Positions 33,590-42,796 of a stretch of 64,000 nucleotides of DNA are shown one piece after another (position 1 is the stretch's first letter; each line of letters begins with the position of its first letter). Source of the DNA: Pseudomonadota bacterium (GTDB taxonomy: Bacteria > Myxococcota_A > UBA796 > UBA9615); contig JAAESI010000112.1 of the NCBI GenBank assembly GCA_024229515.1, positions 1 through 64,000 on the forward strand, in the 5' to 3' direction. The notes under the pieces are model-generated. The model was given only the letters and a program-made list of their open reading frames with translations, did no database searches and was not told where the DNA came from. The position numbers were made by a program, and so were the translations under genes.

Positions 33590-36309
33590 AGGATGTCCCG
33601 GAGCGCCGCAGCCATCGCGCGGTGACCCTCGTTGCTGAAGTGGATCGTGTCGGTGAACAGGACCTCAGGCGTGCGGTCGATCAGCCGATCCGCGACCGTC
33701 GCGAACGGTGCGTCGGCCTCCTTGGCGAGCCGCCGCATCGCCTTGTGGAACTCCGAGCTGAGGGGGTCGTCGAGGGTGACCTGGGCAGCCTCCACCAGCT
33801 GCTTCTCGTTCAGCGTGTCCCAGGTCGGCTCGGCCACGAGCAAGACCTCGACCGACCGGCTCCGGCAGTCGTTGATGGCGGCGAGGAGGTTTTCGCTCAT
33901 GAACGCCGTCTGATCCTCCTCGGTCATGCCCCGCCGGCGCATCGCCGTCAGGCCGGTGAGCACGCGGCTCCCGCCCGCAAAGGTGGACAGCAGGGGCGAA
34001 CTTCCAGCCATGCGGGACACGAACGTTCGTCCACGGCGGGAGCCCACCTCCCACTCCTGGGCGTCGCCCCAGAAGAAGCGGTTGTCGTTCGCGCCGAACA
34101 CGAACACCGCGAGCTCCGGCTCGAACGCGAGCACCCGCCCCCGCAGGGTCATGCGGGCGTTGAACGAGGAGCCGGCGTTGATGCCCGCGTTCAGGACGGT
34201 CGTGCCGACCCCGAGCAGGTGCTCCAACTGCGCGGGGTAGGTGTCGTGCGAATCGGGGGTGCCGAAGCCCCACGCCTGGCTTCCCCCGAAGACCGCGATG
34301 CGTCGCTCGTCGGAGGCTCGGTGCAGGGGGATCCGACGGCCTCGGAAGGCGTTGTCCTCGACGAGGTTGTCCGAGAACGGAACGCCGCCGGGGGAGAAGA
34401 ACCAGGCGTGGTCCGACTCACCGGCGTACTGCAGCCACGCCGGCTCCCACAGGTGCTGGGCGTCCGTGAAGCGGCCCATGCCCTCCAGCGCCACGACCGC
34501 CAGCAGCGGGGCCGCCGCGAGCACGACCAGGCGGTTTCGCAGGCCGTCGGCCGCCTTCATGGCGGACCACGCCCCGACGACGGCACAGACTCCCCCCAGG
34601 AACACGAGGGTGAGGCCGTGGAGCCCCTCGGGGGTGAGGGGGAGGGCGATTCCGGAGGAGAGCATGTCGGCCACGATCAGCGCATCGAGCAGGCCGGCGG
34701 CGATGGCGGGGACCAGCAGCGACTGGCGCAGATCGGACTCGACCTCCATCCGCTTGGGGCCGCCGACCAGCAAGCCCAGCAGCACCGCCAGCAGCGACGC
34801 TACGAACCACCCGCCGGCGGTGACGCGGAGGGGGCGCAGAATCAGCCCGACGGTGCCGACCCAGGCGTTCGGCGCCCGCTGGTAGCTCAGCAGCTCCACG
34901 TCGGCCTCGCCCGCTACCGCCTGCAGTGCCAGGCCCCCCGCGCGGGGGGGCGCCGACCGGGAGGCGAGGATGCGTTCGTTGTCGGCGAAGACCTCGATCC
35001 GCTCGCCCGCCACGGTCACCAGCACGGGCACCCGCCACCCTGCCCGGTAGTCCAGCGTGGGCCCGGTGGCGATCGGCAGGCCGTCGCGCAGGATCGCCGA
35101 ATCGAGGGCCTCATCGAAGCTCAGGACGACCGACAGAGGCGGCCTGCGCCAGGGAACCTGGCTGTAGCGGAGCTGCAGCTCCACCACCGCTCCGGCCTCC
35201 GCCGTGATGTGGAAGTCGGCCCGCTGGTGCACCAGCCGGCTGGGGTGCTCGTAGCGTGAGGCGACGTCCAGGTGGAGCGCCGCTTCTCCGCCCTCGGGGT
35301 CGCCTCCGTCGCCGGCCGCCGCGACCAGTCCCAGGCCCCAGGTGACGACCCACAGGACGGCGCAGACGGCCCCCGGAAGCCACCGTCGCCGCGGATCCGC
35401 AGGCGGCGGTCGGGCGGACGTCAGCCACCACGCCAGGAGGAACCCGGCCGCGGTGAGGTCGAGGCCGAGCACGATCGGATGGAGGGTGGGGTGGACGATC
35501 CCGGGGATCAGCAGCAGGACCACGACGGGGAACGTCGGCGTCAGGGCATCGCCGGCGACGTGTCCGTGGCCGCGCAGCCGGGCGATCCCGACCGCGATGA
35601 GCGCCAACAGCATCGCGCCGAGGGCGATCTTCAGGACCCGCCCTCCTGAGCGACGTTGGTTGAACGGGCTCGACACCGTGAACCGGCGCTCCTCCAGCAG
35701 GCCCCCGGTGGCGTCGAACCAATCGACGCCGGACAGCTCCACGCCGGCGGTGGTGGGGGCGATCAGGAGGGAGGCAGGCTCCGCCACGGGCGAGCCCGAG
35801 GGGTCCAGCCGCTGGCCGTCCATCGTCACGGTGCCGTCGGCGGACAAGCCGACCTCGATGACGTCGCCTCCGTGAAGGACCTCGGCCGCCCTGGCGGACC
35901 CATCGATCCGGCCGGGAGAGCCCCGCTGCAGGGTGGCCGCGAGCTCGGCGATCTCAGGATCGATCGGGATCAGTACGGCGTTGCCTCTACCGAAGGAGTC
36001 GCGGAGCGCGAAGCGGATGGAGGAGGCGGGGGACGTGCCCGTCAGCCGGCCATGAACCACCACCGAGTTGGCTCCGTCGGGGGCATCGAGGATGAGCTGT
36101 GTGTGTGACGCCATCCGCGCCATGCCCCCGAGGAAGCGGGCGGGGAGGGCGTGCGGACCCTGCACCAGTTGCACGCCTTCGTGCCAGTCAGGGGAGTTGC
36201 CCACCTCCGGGACCATGCGCGCCGCATGCAGCGTGATGACGAGCAGCAACACCCCAGCCGCGGCCAGGGGGCGACGAGTCCACCAGTAGTCTCTGCCGCT
36301 CTCTGACAT
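33523..36309 (-). CDS. Large membrane protein with C-terminal SGNH/GDSL hydrolase domain
   Basis: A 928-residue protein. An N-terminal helix (about residues 13-31) is followed by an extracytoplasmic beta-rich domain (about 40-215), four helices near 230-345, a second beta-rich domain (about 350-480) with several helices near 490-610, and a C-terminal SGNH hydrolase from about residue 655. The hydrolase shows block I FGGSQAWGFG, block II LNAGINAGSS, block III GANDNRFF, and block V DTIHFSNEGH near the end. SGNH domains remove acyl or acetyl groups from glycans or lipids. It is the last gene of the ileS-rpoH-ppk minus-strand run, 24 nt after ppk. Role in envelope glycan modification is inference. 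Confidence 0.8.
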   Translation of the reverse strand: MSESGRDYWWTRRPLAAAGVLLLVITLHAARMVPEVGNSPDWHEGVQLVQGPHALPARFLGGMARMASHTQLILDAPDGANSVVVHGRLTGTSPASSIRFALRDSFGRGNAVLIPIDPEIAELAATLQRGSPGRIDGSARAAEVLHGGDVIEVGLSADGTVTMDGQRLDPSGSPVAEPASLLIAPTTAGVELSGVDWFDATGGLLEERRFTVSSPFNQRRSGGRVLKIALGAMLLALIAVGIARLRGHGHVAGDALTPTFPVVVLLLIPGIVHPTLHPIVLGLDLTAAGFLLAWWLTSARPPPADPRRRWLPGAVCAVLWVVTWGLGLVAAAGDGGDPEGGEAALHLDVASRYEHPSRLVHQRADFHITAEAGAVVELQLRYSQVPWRRPPLSVVLSFDEALDSAILRDGLPIATGPTLDYRAGWRVPVLVTVAGERIEVFADNERILASRSAPPRAGGLALQAVAGEADVELLSYQRAPNAWVGTVGLILRPLRVTAGGWFVASLLAVLLGLLVGGPKRMEVESDLRQSLLVPAIAAGLLDALIVADMLSSGIALPLTPEGLHGLTLVFLGGVCAVVGAWSAMKAADGLRNRLVVLAAAPLLAVVALEGMGRFTDAQHLWEPAWLQYAGESDHAWFFSPGGVPFSDNLVEDNAFRGRRIPLHRASDERRIAVFGGSQAWGFGTPDSHDTYPAQLEHLLGVGTTVLNAGINAGSSFNARMTLRGRVLAFEPELAVFVFGANDNRFFWGDAQEWEVGSRRGRTFVSRMAGSSPLLSTFAGGSRVLTGLTAMRRRGMTEEDQTAFMSENLLAAINDCRSRSVEVLLVAEPTWDTLNEKQLVEAAQVTLDDPLSSEFHKAMRRLAKEADAPFATVADRLIDRTPEVLFTDTIHFSNEGHRAMAAALRDILYEEGLAGPTEPDPGENPTDRE

Positions 36310-36333
36310 GGGGGCGGCAGGAATATAGATGGC

Positions 36334-38445
36334 CTAGCCGCCAGCCAGCCGAGCCAGCAGTCGAGATTGCGCACAAACCGGGCGATCCCCGGGGCGTGCG
36401 CGCACCCATCCCCCATCGTTTCGCAGCAGCCACGCGCGGGCATCGTCCTTGAAGTAGAGGTCCAGCCCCTCGTTCACGACGCGCTTGCGCAGGACCTTGT
36501 TGGGGATCGCGAAGGCGACCTCGACCCGACGATGCAAGTTGCGGGGCATCCAATCGGCGCTGGTGATGAACACCTTTTGGCGCCGTCCCGTCCCGAACCG
36601 CCACACGCGGCTGTGCTCCAGGAACCGACCCACGACAGAGCGGACCTCGATGGTCTCCGACACGCCGGGCACGCCGGGCCTCAGGCAGCACGTGCCGCGC
36701 ACTATCAGCTGAATCGGGACCCCCGCCTGGGAGGCCTCGTACAGGGCCTGAATGACCGTCGGCTCGGTCAGGGCGTTCATCCGCGCCTGGATGCGCGAGG
36801 GCTTGCCGCGGCGGGCCCGCGATGTCTCTTCCGCGATCAGCTCGAGCACGGCCGTCGGCAGGGTGAAGGGCGACTGCAGCAGCTGGTCCAGCTCCGGCGC
36901 ACGACCCACCGACGTCAGCTGCATGAAGACCTTGTGCACGTCTCGGCCGACGGTCTTGTCGCAGGTCATGTAGCCGAAGTCGGTGTACGCCCGGACGGTC
37001 GCGGAGTGGTAGTTGCCGGTGCCGATGTGGCTGTACCGTCGGAGCTTGCCGCCCTCGCGCCGCACCACGCTCAGCAGCTTGGCGTGGCACTTGTAGCCGA
37101 CCACGCCGTAGACGACGGAGGCGCCCGCTTCCTGGAGCTGTTCGGCGAGCTTGATGTTGGCGGCCTCGTCGAAGCGCGCCCGAAGCTCGACGATCGCGGT
37201 GACCTCCTTGCCCGCCTGGGCCGCTTCGATGAGCCGCTGCACGACGGGGGAGTCTGCGCCCGTGCGGTACAGCGTCTGCTTGATCGCCAGCACGTTGGGG
37301 TCGCGCGCCGCCTCGCGCAGCAGGTCCATCACCGGGGAGAAGCTCTGGAAGGGGTGGTGCACGAGCACGTCGCCCTGCTGCAGCCGCTCGAAGATCGAGA
37401 CCCCCTGGGGCCGCCGCGCCGGGTTGCCGGGGGTGAACGCGGGGTACAGCAGGTCGGGGCGGTCGGCCTCGTCGATGAGGGACTTGAGCCGGTGCACGTT
37501 GACGGGGCCGTCGACCCGGTAGAGCTCCTCCTCGGTCAGTCCGACCCGGCGGAGGAGGAGGCGGGCCGTGCCGTCGGGGCAGTGGGCGGCGACCTCGAGG
37601 CGGACAGCGTCGCTGAACTTCCGGCTGGGGAGCTCGCCCCGGAGCGCATCCAGCAGGTCTTCGACCTCTTCCTCATCGACCCAGAGGTCGCTGTTTCGGG
37701 TCACCCGGAACTGGTGCACCCCCCGCACCGTCATGCCCGCGAAGAGCTGGTCGACGTGGGCGTGGATGACCGAGGAGAGGAGCACGTGGTCGTGCTCGCC
37801 GCCGGGGAGTTCGATCACGCGAGGCAGGCAGCGAGGCACCGGCACGATGGCGAGGCCGGCCGGCCGGCCGAACGCGTCGCTGCCTTCGAGCCAGACGGCG
37901 AAGTGGAGCGCCTTGTTAAGGATCCGGGGGAACGGATGGGCGGGGTCCAGCGCCACCGGGGTGAGCACGGGAAGGACCTGGTCGCGGAAGTAGTCGGCGA
38001 TCCAGTCCCGGTGCTCGTCGGTCCAGAGATCGCGGCGGTGCAGGTGCACGCCCTCGGCCGCCAGCGCCGGCAGGAGGATCTCGTTGAGCACCCGGTACTG
38101 CTCGCTGACCAGCGAATGCACGCCCTCGCTGATGCGCGCGAGGGCCTGGGTGGGGGTCAGGCCGTCCGACCCGGCCTTGTCGGAGCCGGCGGCGACCAGC
38201 TGCTTGAGGCCGGCCACGCGGACCTCGAAGAACTCGTCGAGGTTCGAGGAGCAGATCGTGAGGAAGCGGAGCCGCTCCAGCAGCGGCAGGTCGGGGTCCT
38301 TGGCGAGCTCGAGCACGCGGCGGTTGAAGTCGACGACCCCGATCTCGCGGTTCAGGTAGAGGCTGGGATCGTTGAGCGGGGGCGGATCGGCGGGCTCCGC
38401 CACGGTGACGGCGTCGAGTTCGTATCCGGTCGTTCCGACAATCAT
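36334..38445 (-). CDS. ppk: Polyphosphate kinase 1
   Basis: A 703-residue PPK1, which makes polyphosphate from ATP. N-terminal LYLNREIGVVDFNRRVLELA and NLDEFFEVRVAGLKQ are typical. The two catalytic His regions are GVVGYKCHAKLLSVV (autophosphorylated His) and YSHIGTGNYHSAT. A further conserved segment is NALTEPTVIQALYEASQAGV. Length is standard. It lies 10 nt downstream of the sigma factor gene and 24 nt upstream of the SGNH gene, so it is part of a single operon. Linkage of polyphosphate synthesis to a stress sigma factor is biologically plausible. Confidence 0.97.
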   Translation of the reverse strand: MIVGTTGYELDAVTVAEPADPPPLNDPSLYLNREIGVVDFNRRVLELAKDPDLPLLERLRFLTICSSNLDEFFEVRVAGLKQLVAAGSDKAGSDGLTPTQALARISEGVHSLVSEQYRVLNEILLPALAAEGVHLHRRDLWTDEHRDWIADYFRDQVLPVLTPVALDPAHPFPRILNKALHFAVWLEGSDAFGRPAGLAIVPVPRCLPRVIELPGGEHDHVLLSSVIHAHVDQLFAGMTVRGVHQFRVTRNSDLWVDEEEVEDLLDALRGELPSRKFSDAVRLEVAAHCPDGTARLLLRRVGLTEEELYRVDGPVNVHRLKSLIDEADRPDLLYPAFTPGNPARRPQGVSIFERLQQGDVLVHHPFQSFSPVMDLLREAARDPNVLAIKQTLYRTGADSPVVQRLIEAAQAGKEVTAIVELRARFDEAANIKLAEQLQEAGASVVYGVVGYKCHAKLLSVVRREGGKLRRYSHIGTGNYHSATVRAYTDFGYMTCDKTVGRDVHKVFMQLTSVGRAPELDQLLQSPFTLPTAVLELIAEETSRARRGKPSRIQARMNALTEPTVIQALYEASQAGVPIQLIVRGTCCLRPGVPGVSETIEVRSVVGRFLEHSRVWRFGTGRRQKVFITSADWMPRNLHRRVEVAFAIPNKVLRKRVVNEGLDLYFKDDARAWLLRNDGGWVRARPGDRPVCAQSRLLARLAGG

Positions 38446-38455
38446 GGACCGAGCA

Positions 38456-39493
38456 TTATCCGATCAGTTCGACGCTGAGCTCCACCTCGTGCCCAAGATG
38501 CTGCAGCAGGTACGCCTTCAGCTTCTTCTTGAGCGCCGCCTCGATCTGACGCGCACGCTCGCGGGTCACACCGAAATGCTGCCCGATCTGTTCGAGGGTC
38601 TTGGGATCTTCCGTCATAAGACGGTCGTGCCAGATCATGATCTCGCGCTCGTTGGTGAGCGTCTCCGCGAAGGCCTTCATCGCGCCGGTGATCAGCGACA
38701 TCATCTGCGCCTGCTCCACCGGCGCCTCGGGGCCGCGGTCGGGCGACGGCAGGGTCGACCCGAGCGTGCGGTCGTCCTCCTTGCCGATGGGCTGCTCGAG
38801 GCTCGCGTCCGGCGAACCGAGCCGCTGCTGCATCTCGATGACGTCCTTCTCGTCGACGTTCAGTGATTCGGCGATGCGCTTGGGGGTGGGGTCGAACCCG
38901 AGGTCGCGGAGCCGCTTCGTCTCCTTGCGGAGGTTGTAGAAGAGCTTCCGCTTCGCCTGCGTGGTGCCCACCTTCACGATGCGGTGGTTCGCCAGCAGGA
39001 AGTACATGATGTACGCCTGAATCCAGTACCGGGCGTAGGTCGAGAGCCGCACGCCGCGGTAGGGGTCGTACTTCTGCACGGCCTTCATCAGGCCGATGTT
39101 CCCCTCCTGAATCAGGTCGAGGACGTTCTTGTAGAACTTGCGGTACTTGAACGCGATCTTCGCCACGAGGCGCAGGTTCGCGGTCACCAGCTTGTACGCC
39201 GCCGCCGGATCGCCGTGCTCTTGCAGCTGCTCGGCGAGCTCCTTCTCCTCTTCCGGAGTCAGCAGGTCGTAGCGCGAGATCTCCTGCATGTAGGCCTGCA
39301 GGGGATCGCGTGCGGCGATGCCCGTGGAGCGGGCGCGGGTGGGGACCGGGAGCACGGTCTTGACGACGTCGATGACCTTGCTGCTGCCCTCATCCTTGGT
39401 CGTGCCGTGGGCACCGGCCGCAGCCTCGACCTCGTCCTCGTCGGGAAGGATCAGCTCGCCATCAAGCACGGGTGTCTCCGGATCGATGCTCAT
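38456..39493 (-). CDS. rpoH: RpoH-type sigma-32 RNA polymerase sigma factor
   Basis: A 345-residue group 3/sigma-32-type factor. After an acidic N-terminal extension of about 70 residues come region 1.2/2 (DPLQAYMQEISRYDLLTPEEE, NLRLVAKIAFKYRK, DLIQEGNIGLMKAVQKYDP, LSTYARYWIQAYI), the RpoH box RKLFYNLRKETKRL, region 3, and region 4 with DPKTLEQIGQHFGVTRERARQIEA. The RpoH box identifies the heat-shock group. The ATG at 39493 overlaps the ileS stop codon by ATGA, and ppk follows after 10 nt. Cytosolic; binds core RNA polymerase. The acidic N-terminal extension is longer than in E. coli RpoH (284 residues). Confidence 0.93.
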   Translation of the reverse strand: MSIDPETPVLDGELILPDEDEVEAAAGAHGTTKDEGSSKVIDVVKTVLPVPTRARSTGIAARDPLQAYMQEISRYDLLTPEEEKELAEQLQEHGDPAAAYKLVTANLRLVAKIAFKYRKFYKNVLDLIQEGNIGLMKAVQKYDPYRGVRLSTYARYWIQAYIMYFLLANHRIVKVGTTQAKRKLFYNLRKETKRLRDLGFDPTPKRIAESLNVDEKDVIEMQQRLGSPDASLEQPIGKEDDRTLGSTLPSPDRGPEAPVEQAQMMSLITGAMKAFAETLTNEREIMIWHDRLMTEDPKTLEQIGQHFGVTRERARQIEAALKKKLKAYLLQHLGHEVELSVELIG

Positions 39494-42400
39494 GCGCTCA
39501 CGACATCGAAATCGAGGTGAAGGGTCTCGTCGCGGACCTCGCTGACGAGGCCGTCCTGGAGGCCGACCTGCTGCTCGAAGCGGACCGCGAGGACCTCGCC
39601 GGCGACCAGATCGGTGTGCTCCGCGAGGGCCTCGGCGACGGCGCCGCCGGCGTCCCAGCGGACCGCGATGCGGTCGTCGTAGGCCAGGTCGCGGTCCTTG
39701 CGGGCGCCCTGGATGCGGTTGATGACCTCGCGGGCGACGCCCTCGAGGATCAGCGCGTCGTTGAGCTCCACGTCCAGCGCCACCAGGGCGGCGTCGTCGT
39801 ACGCCGACGCGGTGCCTTCGCGCTGCTGGATGCGGACGTCCAGGTCCTCGCCCGACAGCTCGATGACATCGCCGTTGGACAGGGTCAGGTCGAGCTTGCC
39901 GTCGGCCTCCCACGCGCTGACCGTGGCCCCGGCGTCCAGCTGGGCGACGGCCTTGGCGACCAGCGGCATGCGCTTGCCCATGCGGCGCCCGAGCGTGCGG
40001 AAGTTGGGCTTCACCGTGTAGGTCACGTACGCGCCGCGATCCTGGGCGAAGGCGAGCTCCTTGACGTTGAGCTCGTCGCGCACGACGTCGGCGGTGTCGG
40101 CGTCTTCCAGCGCCTTCAGGAGCGCGTCGCTGACGCTGACGATCGTGGCCGCCGCGAGCGGCTGACGCACCCCCACGCTGCTGCCCTGGCGGGCGGAGTG
40201 GCCGAGGGTGACGACCCGGCGGGCCGCTTCCATGCGCTCGAGCACGACGGCGTCGTGGGAGGTCAGGGTCGGCCAGTCGGCGAGGTGCACGGACAGGGGC
40301 GCGTCGGCGTCGAACGGGCGCACCAGGTCCTGGTGGAGCCGGTCGGCGACGAACGGGCAGAAGGGGGCGATGACCTTGCTCAAGGTCGTCAGCACCTCCC
40401 ACAGCGTCCACTGCGCGGCGCGCTTGTCGGCGTCGTCCTCGCCCTTCCAGAACCGCCTGCGGCTCCGGCGGATGTACCAGTTGGTGAGGCCGTCCACGAA
40501 GGACTCGATGGACGTCGCGGCGGGGCCGAGGCGGTGGCCTTCGAGGTGGGCGGTGACGTCGTCGACGGTCTCCTTGAGCGAGGACAGCACCCACCGGTCC
40601 AGCGGCGCGCGGTCCTCGAATGCGGGCGCGGTGCCCTCGGGGCGGAAGCCGTCGATCTCGGCGTAGATGGTGAAGAAGCTCCACGCGTTCAGCAGCGGCA
40701 GCAGGAACGACTTCAGGCTCTCCCGCACCATGTTCGGCCCGAAGCGGGACGGCTGGGTGGGGTTACTGCGGTAGAAGAACCAGCGGAACGCGTCGGCCCC
40801 GAACTGGTCGATGATCGGCCCCGGGGCGACCACGTTGCCCCAGCTCTTGGACATCTTGCGGCCCTGCTCGTCGAGCACGTGGCCGAGCACGACGCAGGAC
40901 TTGAAGGCGGGCTTGCCCATCGCGAACGTCGAGATGACGTGCAGCGTGTAGAACCAGCCGCGGGTCTGGTCGACCGCCTCGCTGATGAAGTCGGCGGGGA
41001 ACGCGTCGCCGCCGTCGATGAGCTGCCGGGACTCCTCCGTGAACGGGTAGTGGTGCTGCGCGAACGGCATCGAGCCGGCGTCGAACCAGCAGTCGATGAC
41101 CTCGGTCACGCGTTGCATGTCGCTGCTGCAGTCAGCGCAGGACAAGGTGACGTCGTCCACGTACGGGCGGTGAGGGTTCCACTGCTCGGTGTCGTACGGG
41201 TCGGCCGGCAGATCCTTTCCTGCTCGCTCGAACAACTGGGCGTACGAGCCCATGCACTCGAGCTTGCCGCAGTCGGTGCAGCGCCAGATCGGCAGCGGCG
41301 TGCCCCAGTAGCGCTTGCGCGACAGGGCCCAGTCGACGACGCCGTCGAGCCACTTGCCGAAGCGCCCGTCGCGGATGTGGTCGGGGGTCCAGTCGATGGT
41401 CTGGTTGCCGTCGACGAGGTCCTGCTTCATCTGCGTGGTGCGGACGAACCAGGAGGACGTGGCGAAGTAGTACAGCGGCGTGCCGTGGCGCCAGCAGTGG
41501 GGGTAGCTGTGCTCGTACTTCTCGCTGCGGACGAGCTGCCCGCGGTGCTTCAGATCGGTGAGCACGTCGATGTCGGCGTCCTTGAACCACTTGCCCGCGA
41601 GCTCTCCGGTGTCCGCCTTGAACTTCCCGTCGGGGCGCATCGCGCAGTACATGGTCAGGCCGTAGGCCTTGCCCACCCGGTGGTCGTCTTCGCCGAAGGC
41701 GGGCGCGACGTGGACCAGTCCGGTGCCTGAATCCAGGGTGACGTACTTGTCGACGACGACGCGGTGGTCGGCGTCCTCATCCTCGGTGAAGTCGAACAGC
41801 TTGTTGTAGGCGACCCCCTCGAGCTCCGATCCCTTCCACGTCTTGAGCACCGGCTGGGTGCGCAGGTCGAAGGGCTTGTTGTCGATGAGCTCCTCGACCG
41901 GCTTGCCGATCTCCTTGGCGAAGACGTAGTGGCGGCCCGGTCGCGCCTTGGAGGCGACCATCACGTACTCGTGGTCGGGGTGCACGCAGGCGGCCATGTT
42001 CGACGGCAGCGTCCACGGGGTCGTCGTCCACACCAGCAGGTGCACGTCGTCGCCGAGCTCGGGGGCGTGCAGCCCGACCGTGACCGACGGGTCCTTCACG
42101 TCCTGGTAGGCCTGGGCGACCTCGTGGCTGGAGTGCGTGGTGCCGCACAGCGGGCAGTAGGGGAGGACCTTGTGGCCCTCGTACAGCATGTCCTTGTCGA
42201 ACATCTGCTTGAGCAGCCACCAGACCGACTCGACGTAGGTGTTGGTGAAGGTGAAGTAGCCGTTGTCGTAGTCGAGCCAGAAGCCCAACCGCTCCGACGC
42301 CGTCACCCACTCGCGCTCGTACTTGCGGACCGAGTCGAAGCACTTCTTGTTGAACGCCTCGATGCCGTACTGCTCGATGGCGTTCTTGTCGGTGAAGCCG

Positions 42401-42711
42401 AGCTCCTTCTCGATGGCGATCTCGACCGGCAGGCCGTGGGTGTCCCAGCCGGCCTTTCGGGCCACGTGGTAGCCGCGCATCGTCTTGAAGCGGGGCAGCA
42501 GGTCCTTGATGGTCCGGGTCAGCGCGTGGCCCACGTGGGGCACGTTGTTGGCCGTGGGGGGCCCTTCGAAGAAGACGTAGTTTCCGTTGGGAGCGGGCTT
42601 GGCGAGTGACTTCCCGAAGATGTCCTCGGCCTCCCAGAAGGCCTGGATCACTTCCTCGGCCTCAGCGAGCTGGGCTACGGAGGGGGGAGTCTTGTAGGTG
42701 GGTTCGGTCAC
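39490..42711 (-). CDS. ileS: Isoleucyl-tRNA synthetase
   Basis: A 1,073-residue class I synthetase. The HIGH motif is PHVGHA at about residues 58-63, GWDTHGLPVE follows, the CP1 editing domain lies between, and KMSKS is in GRKMSKSWGN. A zinc-site-like Cys pair is in YCPLCGTTHS. Its length and the sequence around WWLLKQMFDKDMLYEGHKVL fit the eukaryote-like IleS2 group, known for mupirocin tolerance; that inference needs an alignment. It has a strong sigma-70 promoter upstream and its TGA overlaps the ATG of the sigma factor gene. Confidence 0.97.
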   Translation of the reverse strand: MTEPTYKTPPSVAQLAEAEEVIQAFWEAEDIFGKSLAKPAPNGNYVFFEGPPTANNVPHVGHALTRTIKDLLPRFKTMRGYHVARKAGWDTHGLPVEIAIEKELGFTDKNAIEQYGIEAFNKKCFDSVRKYEREWVTASERLGFWLDYDNGYFTFTNTYVESVWWLLKQMFDKDMLYEGHKVLPYCPLCGTTHSSHEVAQAYQDVKDPSVTVGLHAPELGDDVHLLVWTTTPWTLPSNMAACVHPDHEYVMVASKARPGRHYVFAKEIGKPVEELIDNKPFDLRTQPVLKTWKGSELEGVAYNKLFDFTEDEDADHRVVVDKYVTLDSGTGLVHVAPAFGEDDHRVGKAYGLTMYCAMRPDGKFKADTGELAGKWFKDADIDVLTDLKHRGQLVRSEKYEHSYPHCWRHGTPLYYFATSSWFVRTTQMKQDLVDGNQTIDWTPDHIRDGRFGKWLDGVVDWALSRKRYWGTPLPIWRCTDCGKLECMGSYAQLFERAGKDLPADPYDTEQWNPHRPYVDDVTLSCADCSSDMQRVTEVIDCWFDAGSMPFAQHHYPFTEESRQLIDGGDAFPADFISEAVDQTRGWFYTLHVISTFAMGKPAFKSCVVLGHVLDEQGRKMSKSWGNVVAPGPIIDQFGADAFRWFFYRSNPTQPSRFGPNMVRESLKSFLLPLLNAWSFFTIYAEIDGFRPEGTAPAFEDRAPLDRWVLSSLKETVDDVTAHLEGHRLGPAATSIESFVDGLTNWYIRRSRRRFWKGEDDADKRAAQWTLWEVLTTLSKVIAPFCPFVADRLHQDLVRPFDADAPLSVHLADWPTLTSHDAVVLERMEAARRVVTLGHSARQGSSVGVRQPLAAATIVSVSDALLKALEDADTADVVRDELNVKELAFAQDRGAYVTYTVKPNFRTLGRRMGKRMPLVAKAVAQLDAGATVSAWEADGKLDLTLSNGDVIELSGEDLDVRIQQREGTASAYDDAALVALDVELNDALILEGVAREVINRIQGARKDRDLAYDDRIAVRWDAGGAVAEALAEHTDLVAGEVLAVRFEQQVGLQDGLVSEVRDETLHLDFDVVSA

Positions 42712-42743
42712 GTCGCGCCCGTGTAGATAAGGAAAGGGGCGGC

Positions 42744-42772
42744 AATGTAGGAACCGACCCCAACCCTGTCAA
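42744..42772 (-). promoter_or_regulatory. Sigma-70 promoter of the ileS-rpoH-ppk operon
   Basis: Minus-strand consensus TTGACA (42767-42772) and TACATT (42744-42749), spacing exactly 17 bp. Predicted start near 42738, leader of about 27 nt before the ileS ATG. It is one of the best promoters in the window. Confidence 0.82.
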
Positions 42773-42796
42773 TGAGGCTTCGAGACCGTCTTTCAG

